In this document: positions 36,848 to 48,600 of the stretch, one piece after another
How positions within the stretch are numbered: position 1 is the stretch's first letter
Layout of the letters: the number at the start of each line of letters is the position of its first letter
Assembly: GCF_040183065.1 (NCBI RefSeq)
Contig: NC_091128.1
Location: 172,612,744-172,676,743, forward strand
Origin: Periplaneta americana
Taxonomy: Eukaryota; Arthropoda; Insecta; Blattodea; Blattidae
Reading direction: 5' to 3'
DNA: 64,000 nt
Translations under genes and position numbers: made by a program
Notes under the pieces: model-generated
What the model was told of the DNA's origin: nothing
What the model saw: the letters and a program-made list of their open reading frames with translations, nothing else
The model's database searches: none

Positions 36848-39800
36848 AGTAATGATATTAATAATATAATAACAATAATAATTAATGTCATAAACAAACA
36901 TTTCCTGGACATTAAAGAAAAAAGACATGAACAGAATCAAAGCAACGGAAATGAAATTTTTCAGGAGAACAGCAGGATATACTCTTTTAGACCGAAAAAG
37001 GAATGAAGAAATTTTAGAACAATTAGAAGTAGAGTCAGTAGAAGAAAAAATCACCAGATACAAATTCAATTGGCTAGATCATGTAAGAAGAATGGAAAAT
37101 TCAAGAATCCCAAAAATTATGATGCAATATAAACCTAGAGGACATCGTCGACCAGGAAGACCGTTAAGAAGACTGCTAGATGGGGCCGAAACAGGTCTAC
37201 AGAGGCCTAATTCGTGAAGGATGATGATGATGATGATGAACAAACATTTCCTATCGGAGGCACTTAAACTAGTTGCATCTGGCCTCACCGAGGATTTCGA
37301 TCACCGGCCGCTACTGATTCAGGCTCTCGTTGTCACAGGGTCGTGAAGACGATTTTGATTTTTCAACAGTCTGATCACATTCCATCTTTTAGGGTCTTAA
37401 CACTCGAGACAAAAGTATCGCATGTTGTGGGCTATTTTAGCCCTACTGCATAAGTGATTCGAAAATATTTTCCAACTACACAAATATACGGGTTGATTTT
37501 TTAGTAGTGGCAACTATGCTGCAGCGATGCCGTGTAAGGGAGCCAGGCAGCATCGTTTATGCCACAGGTTGCTTACATGCCTCCCCTCCCTCAGAGCTAA
37601 TGAACTCGCCCTCCGCCCTTCATGTCAGTTCACAGTGACAAGAATAAAATGAGCAGCAGTGTTGCTAATTCAGCGGTTTTTCCGCTAGATCTAGCGTTTT
37701 TCAGTGTTATTTTAGCGGATAAAATTTATGAAATTTGTATTGTTGATATAGGGATTTAGCGGGTATTTTTAGCACTCACAGCGGCAAAATAATCTAATTT
37801 TACATTGGCAATATAGCAATTTAGCGGTTTCTGCACGGTTTCATGCGCAAATCAACTTTACAGGGAGTTATACCTGAAAATCTTGATTTGCATAATACAC
37901 GTCACTGTTCGTTAACAGAAAACCACAATTTAAGTCACACGGAGTTAGTGTGCACTCGAAGTTGGTTGCTTGACGGTTGTCAGCCCACTTAGAGGTCTGT
38001 GGATATAGAGGGAAAAATTGGATCGGTGTCGGTTAGAGTTCCCGAGTAGCTCAGTGGTAGAGCGTTGGTACGTTAAACCAAAGGTCCCGGGTTCGATACC
38101 CGGCTCCGGAACAATTTTTCCCTCGAAATTATTCAAATCAACTTTACAGGGAGTTATACCTGAAAATCTTGATTTGCATAATACACGTCACTGTTCGTTA
38201 ACAGAAAACCACAATTTAAGTCACACGGAGTTAGTGTGCACTCGAAGTTGGTTGCTTGACGGTTGTCAGCCCACTTTGAGGTCTGTGGATATAGAGGGAA
38301 AAATTGGATCGGTGTCGGTTAGAGTTCCCGAGTAGCTCAGTGGTAGAACGTTGGTACGTTAAACCAAAGGTCCCGGGTTCGATACCCGGCTCCGGAACAA
38401 TTTTTCCCTCGAAATTATTCGGTTTCAAAGCGGATTTTTAAGAATCGAGTTGGCAACACTGATGAGCAGTTGTGAGCAAGCGGTCGCAGAATACAGTCGC
38501 AATGTTCTCGAAGTAGGAACGGAGAAGCTGGTTAAAAATTCAATGTGCTGGAAGTCGCACGGCACGACAAGTGTTTGTACAAGAATTAATTTTAGTTCAT
38601 CACGAAGAAAGTACTACAGTCGCTTTAATGAGTGAATAATCGAAAATATTTTTTTTTTTTTTGAAGTGTGATTTACTTGTTCATTCTGGAATCTGTAAGA
38701 AGTTATGAAGCTTCCGAGAGATCAAATGTCAATGCAAGTTTGAGAAAAATATCGAAATGATCTTGACGACAGAATGTGCGTTACTTACCGTCCGTGTTGG
38801 GCCTGCAGATGCGGACGGCCGGAGCGTATGTGCAGTAGTAGAACTTGCTGAAGTACCTGCAACAGTGGAGAGCGCCTGTCACTAGTGAGTGCAACGAGTC
38901 ACGCAGAACTGACGAAGGGACGTGCGGTACTCACAGGAACTCGAGCTTCGGACAGTGCGCGAACAACTCCACGTCGATGTTCTGGATGTCCGTGTCCACC
39001 AAGCCCCTGCGCACGAAACAGATGACTAGTTAGCTTTGCCGCTGATGAGAAGCAAGTGTTCATAACCAGTGATGGGAACTTTGCCATCGGGAATATTCTC
39101 CGAAAAATTTCCAGCCACCAAAACAGGTGGAATTATTGCAATTACAATATCTATATATATAAATTCAACTGGTAATGGAAATTACGGGAAAATGGCTGAA
39201 CGGATTTTAATGAGTGCCCCCTCATTTTCATGCCTGGCATCCAAAGTTTTTTCGGAAAAGTAGTAGTTTTCAGTGAAATGTCAATTTTCCTACATAATTT
39301 TCCTATTTTCCAAAATCCATCTGTTGTCAGTTTTGAGAACTAATTTTATTGAATCACGGCCGACTTGATTGAATTTCAGAACAAAACATACACTATAATA
39401 AACAATAGGCTATTACACGAAGGCCACGACCTGCAGGATTGCCGACATATTTAGAGCTCAATTCAATTTGTTATTAAAAACTGATTCTGTAGTGTATAAT
39501 TTTCTGAGTACAGCTGTGTATTGGATATTCAAATCTGCGAAACTTGAGGTGGTTTGATGACATGAAAGTGAAAAATTTTGAGGTTATGTAAGTAAATGTA
39601 GAGAATATCTTAATTTAGATCTTCATTTCTATAATTTACTGAGTGACTGCTATATATAACTACAAAACTTAAGTAAGATAATAATATTGTTATTAAAAAT
39701 CAAATATTTTTATACTTATTAACCCAGTGGGGTTGGGTCTTTTTCATATACTTAATGGCGGTGTGGTGTAGATATTGATATGTGTCATTGTCTTCAGTAT

Positions 39801-42800
39801 TGGCTCGAGAGAGCACAAAAATTACAGTTCCTAAGGAAAGATCAGAAGGTATTACTTACTGATAAAATAAGAGGCCTAGAAAATTTTGTAGTCTCCAGAT
39901 CATTTCAGCAAGATCTCTTAATAGGATAAAATGATTTTACTCTCTACATTTCAAGTTCTACATGCAGCAGCTATACGAAAATGCTATTGTTCGAAAGCAT
40001 AGCAAACCTGACATTTTTTTAACTTTTGCCTACAATCCACAATGACCTGAAATAGCTACTGCTATCGTCCTGGCATAGATACTTGCGTTTTCGCGTTGAA
40101 ACTCAAAAACTGAAGTTGGATAGGTTCAAGAAAAAGTATTTGGCCTAAAAAAATCCATTGAGAGGGAGTATGTTTCATTATTATGGAAGCAAATAACTAT
40201 CGAAAAGACAAGTATTCTTCATTGAAAATAAATCTGAAAAATTTTTATTTGAACGTCTAACAAACTTAGTTTGCAGCATTTGCTGCACAAGCCACTAGTA
40301 TCTTTTATAGTACAATGAAAAGCGCACGATATTAAACATTAGTAGTGTAAAGCGTTCTGGGTGAACCCTACACTAGTCCATTATTCTCCGTTACAGAACT
40401 GAACGAGAGATACTGTTCTCTTGTTGCACTCCAAAGCATGGTACGTATCACACTGATTGTTACACAGTACACATCTACACTCATGGGCAGGCTGATGGAA
40501 GAGCTTCCTGGTACATATTCGGTGGTGAAATCCATGAATCGCAAATCTTGTTAAAATGTGTCTGAGCTCGTACTCTGCGCCACCGGCGTGGCTCAGTCGG
40601 TTAAGGCGCTTGCCTGCCGGTCTGAAGTTGTGTTCGGGCGCGGGTTCGATCCCTGCTTGGGCTGATTACCTGGTTGGGTTTTTTCCGAGGTTTTCCCCAA
40701 CCGTAATGTGAATGCAAGGTAATCTATGGCGAATCCTCGGCCTCATCTCGCCAAATATCATCTCGCTATCACCAATCTAATCGACGCTAAATAACCTAGT
40801 AGTTGATACAGCGTCGTTAAATAACCAACTAAAAAAATCGTACTCTGCTCGCATCCATTCTCTTTTCAGCATGGCATCGTGTTGTAGAAACTGTCTCTAA
40901 AGACTCTCTCTTCCTTCTCAGCTCCCGTAGTGGTTCTTGTCATGCTGGTGTAGATGGCAAGAGCAATTGTAGTCTGAAGTCTTCTACCAGGAACGTTTCT
41001 CTTGCCAGTACGTAGGGGAGACTGTTGTATCTTTAAACACTTTTCACATTTTATTTTTTTTAATTTTGGGAAATGAAATTTTTTTAATGAAAAAATGCTT
41101 GAAATAATTATTGAAGATTCCTTTACAACTTCCTGTAAGTATTTTCCTGTTTTACAGATCTATTAAGGATGGAAAAAATAAAATGAAGGGATATGTAATG
41201 TGTTCAAAGGTACAACAGGTTCATGTACCTTGGAACATATCCTCTTGTAAGATGAAACACATGGAATATAGGTGGGAATATAGCTGTAAAAACTGACAAT
41301 CATATCTAAAATGTATTTTCAATCATAAACCGGAGCAGGATCCCTGATTTAGATTTTATTTCCTGGAGGAGCAATAACAAAATGGGAGTATAAGGGTACA
41401 GTACATCAGTTATTCATAGATTTCAAAAAGGCTTATGACTCGGTTAAGAGGGAAGTATTATATGATATTCTTATTGAATTTGGTATTCCCAAGAAACTAG
41501 TTCGATTAATTAAAATGTGTCTCAGTGAAACATACAGCAGAGTCCGTATAGGTCAGTTTCTATCTGATGCTTTTCCAATTCACTGTGGGCTAAAGCAGGG
41601 AGATGCACTATCACCTTTACTTTTTAACTTCGCTCTAGAATATGCCATTAGGAAAGTTCAGGATAACAGGCAGGGTTTGGAATTGAACGGGTTACATCAG
41701 CTTCTTTTCTATGCGGATGACGTGAATATGTTAGGAGAAAATACACAAACGATTAGGGAAAACACGGAAATTTTACTTGAAGCAAGTAGAGCGATCGGTT
41801 TGGAAGTAAATCCCGAAAAGACAAAGTATATGATTATGTCTCGTGACCAGAATATTGTACGAAATGGAAATATAAAAATTGGAGATTTATCCTTCGAAGA
41901 GGTGGAAAAATTCAAATATCTTGGAGCAACAGTAACAAATATAAATGACACTCGGGAGGAAATTAAACGCGTGTTATTATTTGGTTGAGAAGCTCTTATC
42001 ATCCAGTCTACTGTCCAAAAATCTGAAAATTAGAATTTATAAAACAGTTATATTACCGGTTCTTCTGTATGGTTGTGAAACTTGGACTCTCACTCTGAGA
42101 GAGGAACATAGGTTCAGGGTGTTTGAGAATAAGGTGCTAAGGAAAATATTTGGGGCTAAGCGGGATGAAGTTACAGGAGAATGGAGAAAGTTACACAACA
42201 CAGAACTGCACGCATTGTATGCTTCACCTGACATAATTAGGAACATTAAATCCAGACGTTTGAGATGGGCAGGGCATGTAGCACGTATGGGCGAATCCAG
42301 AAATGCATGTAGAGTGTTAGTTGGGAGACCGGAGGGAAAAAGACCTTTAGGGAGGCCGAGACGTAGATGGGAGGATAATATTAAAATGGATTTGAGGGAG
42401 GTGGGGTATGATGATAGAGACTGGATTAATCTTGCACAGGATAGGGACCGCTGGCGGGCTTATGTGAGGGCGGCAATGAACCTTCGGGTTTCTTAAAAGC
42501 CATTTGTAAGTAAGTAAGTAAGGAGCAATAACTGCTTCAACAGCTTTCTTCAAGGCATCCGAATCAATTGGGGACCTCTTTAATTCCAGACTTACTTCGT
42601 GACATGACCTTAAAATAAAAGAAAAACAAAAACCGATAGTATCGTGTAATTTGGAACATGTTCCATGGTACAAGATGTTTTGTGTTCAAAGGTACAAGAG
42701 GGTGCACGTTTAAACAAATATGGCTCCGAAAACTAAGATAGTCAAATAAATCATGGAAATTAAAATATGTTATTACTCACCAGATGATAGGGAACACACC

Positions 42801-45637
42801 GTACTTGAAAGATATTAACAAATGCAATCTGGTTTTATATTAGAAAACATACATCAATGAACGAAATGTTTACTTTTGGTACTAAAAAATTTCTTTTGTC
42901 TACGGAACTCACACTTTGCAATAAATCAAACTGAAACTACGACCAGAGCTACTTAGCGGCTTTCTCTACAATCTACTTCAGTTTGAGTCCTCTAGGTAGC
43001 AGCAAAAATTAAAAAAACAAAAAATATTCAAAGGTACACTATGCTAAAGGTACAACAGTCTCCCCTACACGTAACGTGATAACGCGAATTTTGAGACCCC
43101 TAGCACCCTCTTCAAGAACCTAGGCTTCAAACTCTCGAGCTCTCGTAACTGTTTGCAGGACAAGTACTCCCACATGATCTCTAGTCCATATGTTAGTGCG
43201 AGTACAACTTTGACCCGGAAAAGTTCCTTTGCTGACTCTATTGACATTTTTTGTAGTTGCCTGATGTCGTTTATACTTCTGAGCTCGACTGCTAGTCTCT
43301 CCTGTAGATGGATCGTGAATGCTGTCCCGGTGACTTGCAGAGTGATTCCCAGATATCTCAATTACCGCTTCGGCGTTAGGATTTGTCCGCCACAGACGAT
43401 GTAGTCATCCTTGCTCAGCCGTCCTCCTCTTCTGAATACCATTAGTTCTGTTTTTAGGACGTTCAGCACCAGTTCTCCTCTGCCCATTGTCTGATTAGAT
43501 TTGTTCCTTTCTGCAGGTCTGTTATGTAATCCTCCGCTAGTGCCATATCATCTGCATATATGTAAACTGAGAAGTTCTGCACTTCTTCCCTTAACTTGTT
43601 GGCGATATCATGCGTCAGTATAATATTTCATTTATATGACGTCATTTCATTTTCGGCCAATGAAGTGTAATGAAATTTTGGAACAACTGGATAATACGCA
43701 CGGCAGACCAATATCGATAGTCGACTCTACTCGCTGGCCACTAGTCACCGGGCCGTACCGAGCCGTATCAAACAAAATATAATCGAAATGGTGGTAGTCA
43801 AATTCGCGACTATATTCTTAAATAATTCACTCCATTAGTCAAGTTCAAGGTTTTATGTAGTACAACGGCGGTTTTTTGAATGCATTAAAAGAAAATGAAG
43901 ATGTAATAAGATAATAAACTAGGTTATCACAAGGAAATTAACAGGAAAAATGGTGTGTTTCACGGAATACAATTAAAATGACGGAAAGTAAATTTCCGGT
44001 TAATGTTCGCCAAAGCGTAAAGTACGTAATTATGACGGCGTTGCTGTTTTATTTCTGGCCTATAGAAAAATACCTAGCCTTTTACGAAAAAAAATTTAAG
44101 GACCATGAAATTATTCACCGCTTTCATTATAGGCCTATTATTTTTTAACAATATTACGAATCAAAACTGTCATATTATATAATTTTAACTACTACATGGA
44201 CGAATCAAATCAAGCTAACCTAACCAAAGCTAACCTAACCTAACCAAAGCTAACCTAACCTAACCAAAGCTAAGCTAACCTAACCAAAACTAATCTAACC
44301 TAACCAAAGCTAATCTAACCTAACCTAAGTTAACCTAACCTAAGCTAAGCTAATCTAAGCTAACCTAACATAACATAACCTTCGTAAATGCAAGGCCTGT
44401 AACCGGAGCAAGAAGGGATCTCAATCATTTAATCTGCAAGTACTCGCAAAAATAAATTCAAGTAAGGATCACGCTCCCACTGCATGAGAGGTCCGCGCAT
44501 GCGCTACAGCAAAACTGTTTCTGTCCCGAGCCTCTCATCTAAGGCACTCGTCATAATTTACTCGCAATATTTACGCAAATACACATTGTCGCTAACAGTG
44601 GTGCTATCTCTCAATAATGTTCAGAACGAAGGAGCTAGACAGAGAGAGAAAAAATTTCTCCCGCCAACTACGCCACACACCAACGTCATGTTCTTATGTT
44701 GGTGACATTGTGTATTTACTTAAATTTGGTGGTAAACGTAACGGCACGGTTCAAAGTGACCGTGCTAATTCTCCAGTATAGCGGAAATTTTGAATTCCGA
44801 CAAATCACAGTCATACATCGCGATAATTTCTGCAGCTCAGTTTATCACTATTAATTTATCGCATTGTCGTTCTTTTATTTAGTCAGTGTCGCCAACTGTT
44901 TCCACGTAAATCGATGAGCATAAATCCATTGTACTAAATAAAGTGCGAAATCCTATTTCCACATCTACATCTTCAACTTCTAATTCCATGTCCATTGTAT
45001 CTAAAGAAAATGACACTCCTTCATAACAATTGTTCATTTAATTAATGTATTAGTCAGGTTATTTGTAATTATACTATAAAATGTTTAAATTGAATTATGA
45101 TTTCAACAGATAATGAAAACGTATTTCTGTTATATTAACAAAAGAAAAGCGTAGTACATGTAATTAACATTTTTAAACCTGTATTTCGCTTTTCTCAATT
45201 GGCATTACTGAATAGCATTCAATTTCTTTATTGCTGTAATCGTTATTCATCTATTTCGACTTCACAATGTCTGAAAAGACATAAATATTCATAAATGTAA
45301 ATTATTAACATTTTGCTAGGGAATTTTAGGGATATATATTAATTAGAATTTTATTTTATTCACGAAATAGCCCTAATAAATGTCACTCAAGGTCTGAAAT
45401 TTTCCAAATAAATCCACTCACTTCGCTCGTGGATTTATCGGCAAATCTCAGACCTCTTGTGACATTACTATAGAAAATTGTGTTAACTACAGGCTAGCCT
45501 AAATATGGATACCGAGATCTTATAATTCTTTCATAATTATTAACTCTTTAACAACTTTACAAAAATGCGCTTTCTTCAATTCAGCAGCATTTTATTGGTA
45601 TTTTCTGATTGAAGTTAAAATACACAGAGTAATACAC

Positions 45638-45687
<50 letters not shown>

Positions 45688-48600
45688 GTCAATGTAAAAT
45701 ACTCCTCAACAACAATAAACATGTTCACTATAAGTACAAATTATGAAATGATATTTAATTATTTAGGTGACAGTTCATATTACAAAAGCAAATCTTGAGG
45801 TAGTTTTGGTCGAAAGCGGAGAGAACTAGATTTTTTTTTACCAGGATTAGGCCTATAATGTTCAGCACTAGTAACTTTATAATTGTACGTATGTTTAAAG
45901 CAAAGTAGTTCGGAATCTTGCCACCGTGATAAAACAAGAAGTGGAAACAAATGAGTGTGACATCGTAATGAATAATTCATAACTATTCGTACACAAATGC
46001 GGTGATTAATAAATGCGGGGAGTTTAGAGACAGAAATATTTAATTTAACATAGTATAATTCTAAAATACTTTTTAATGACATATTATTATTCATTACAAT
46101 TTCAAACAAATTATTGACGTTATATTGATGTGTGAATTATTTCGACTATCAATTGCATTGTTGTCTGAAGACTAGGCCTCATGGAATGAGGAAGCGATTA
46201 TGAAGTAGTTAATTAGAAGGCTCCGACTTGTTAAATTTAAATGCGGGGAGTATGAAGACAGAAATGAAAACAAATATCAGAATTTTATTTAAAATCCCAA
46301 ATATTTTTACAATCCCAACCATGCTCATAACAACAATCAGGAACAGCATAAAACGTTTCACGGAATTAGGAGATCCAATCAAATGTTGTCATCATCATCA
46401 GCATTATCATTATCATCATCAAAGTATTGCATAGTGATACAAAAATAATTATATCCTTTCAGATTGTATTAATATCTATACGCTGTCATTTAAAAATGTA
46501 CTCGATGACGTCATAACTCGCACAACAATAGTTTCAAAAATATTTAATCTTAAAAAATATTCCTTTATAATTACAAGCTTTAATATGTCTGAGAATTTTA
46601 TCCAAAATTCTCTCATTAAATTTTAATTGCAATTCATGCGTTACTTTAAAAATCCTTATTCCCCATCGGTCCAATACCTCTTGCAGCGAACAAGATTGTA
46701 CATCTATACTAATGATAAATCTGTAGCCAAAATTTTTCTGGTAATTTTCGATTTTCCAAAAATAATTGGTGTTAACATGTATAATTAACCATACTGAAAC
46801 CGAAAATCGCCTTTTTGAAATTTTTGTTTGTATGTCTGTCTATCTGTCTGTCTGTCTGTCTGTCTGGATGTTTGTTACCTCTTCACGCGATAATGGTTAA
46901 ACGGTTTTCGATGAAAATTGGAATATAAATTAAGTTCGTTGTAACTTAGATTGTAAGCTCTATGGCATTCAAAATACGTTATTTAAAAGGGGGGGTTATA
47001 AGGGGGCCTGAATTAAATAAATCGAAATACCTCGCTTATTATTGATTTTTGTGAAAAATGTTACATAACAAAAGTTTCTTAAATGATTTCCGATAAGTTT
47101 TATTCTATGCAAAATTTTGATAGGGCTGATATTTAAGGATATACAAGACTTTTAAAATAACAATATAATATGAAGACATTATTACAAAAACAAACCTTGT
47201 CAAAATTGCTATTTTTCAGAACAATAAAAAATAAAAGACTAACACACATCAGCTATTTCCGTTCAACTGGTATTTTACCCTTGTGTCTATTGCACTTGAC
47301 ATGGGCCGTAGTAGCAAATGTGTCCTTAACTCAATTTAATTAAAAATGACTAGGGATGTTTTTGTAATAATGTCTTCATATATTTTCACCGCCGCCTCAG
47401 ATTATAGCGTTGGTTTTCCTGCAGTAACTACTATGTGCAAAATATAAAATTTTTGAGTAGGAAGAAAAAACACATTTATTCATTCTATGGCAATGGTACA
47501 TAGGAGGTCGTGAATTCTTACATTTTCGAAAGAAAGAAATATAATTATATATGCTGAATCACTATATAAGTTATTTGAAGGGTTCAGAATCATAGTGGGC
47601 CCAAGCGCCATTTACTTAAGACGTAGAAAACAAGGGTTACAATTAAATTATTACCATAATTCAATGGAAACATATAGCAAGTAATATAAAGTATACACAT
47701 TAAAACTAAAAGAAATCGTGGGCTCAGAATGATAAGGTTCTATCTGACATTTTTAGCAAAATTGAGATTTTTGTTGCATTGAATTCTGCTTCTTCACAGC
47801 TATCTACCATATAAATTATATGTTGATATCTCAATTATTCATCGTGATAAAGTTAGTTTGAAAAGGTTCTTACCTGCATTGATTTTATTAACAACCAAAC
47901 TTTTAAAATGCTCTCCTGTAAAATTTACTAAACACTAGATAGAACCTTGTCATTCTGAACCCTCGAAATGTCAATCTTCATTAAACTATGGTTGCATGTA
48001 ATAACAATTAAGAAACATGTTAAAAAATTGTCATTGCACCAAATGAGTGGTCTCTGGATCAAAATGATCGCATTTTAATTTTTAAACACAATTTAAATTA
48101 AGTAACATATTAAACGATTTATTCTTCTATCAAATACGAATATTCCCTGGATTAAATGTCCTATTTTAGTTATGTAATTACTTTATATTTATTTCTAACG
48201 GGTGCAGCGGAGCGCACGGGTACGGCTAGTAAGATAAATACATTTATTTTCTCGTATCTTTGCGGCAACTTCTCCGACTGAAGTGCTTAGCGTGTGGAGA
48301 CACATCAGGCGCTAAGAATGTTCCCTGTCAGTGCTTCCAAACGGTGGATGTAAATGGATGAGACAAGGGTAAGGTACGAAAGACTGGGTTTACAGATAGA
48401 ATAGCACTCACAGATTGCACTTGGATTGAAATATAAGTTATGAATTTTTAAAGCCTAACAAAGAATTGATCAATCTTTTGACGTCACTTTTATAAAAGAC
48501 AGGAATTAGTATTTCAAAATATAATAAGAATTTACGGATAACCTATGCTTTATATCAGCGTTTCTCAAATTATGGTCCGCGGACCACCTATGGTCCTCGA

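Larger units (their letters stand above)
40300..43621 (-). pseudogene. LINE remnant (RT to zinc knuckle), split by two insertions
   Basis: On the minus strand, 43068-43621 encodes [16 protein letters not shown] (RT catalytic YADD) through [10 protein letters not shown] and [11 protein letters not shown] to [14 protein letters not shown]. After the TA-flanked element it resumes at 41012 with [19 protein letters not shown]. After the SINE it continues at 40567 with [20 protein letters not shown] and the knuckle [18 protein letters not shown]. The frame reads across both gaps once insert and duplication are set aside, apart from older stops. This LINE differs from the TAAG-tailed family. Confidence 0.85.
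43623..45475. repeat. Dispersed repeat family X, copy 2 (interrupted)
   Basis: It matches 16030-16750 over TTTATATGACGTCATT, the ACATCGCGATAATTT region and the terminal CACTCACTTCGCTCGTGG palindrome. A 1.1-kb MULE-like insertion (43681-44783) splits it. Confidence 0.75.

Noticed and set aside
38041..38112. Functional tRNA-Asn gene
   Set aside because: Acceptor stem mismatch, C at position 33, and location in a dispersed element with target duplications.
37945..38428. Minus-strand frames with [14 protein letters not shown]
   Set aside because: Complement of the tRNA-like B-box region; a well-known type of spurious translation.
44211..44380. Interstitial telomere
   Set aside because: CCTAA runs are only two or three units long and the register breaks constantly; it lies inside a transposable element.
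48390..48470. Possible LRR exon ending at a GTGAGTGCT donor (minus)
   Set aside because: The upstream sequence has stops and no LRR pattern in the required phase.
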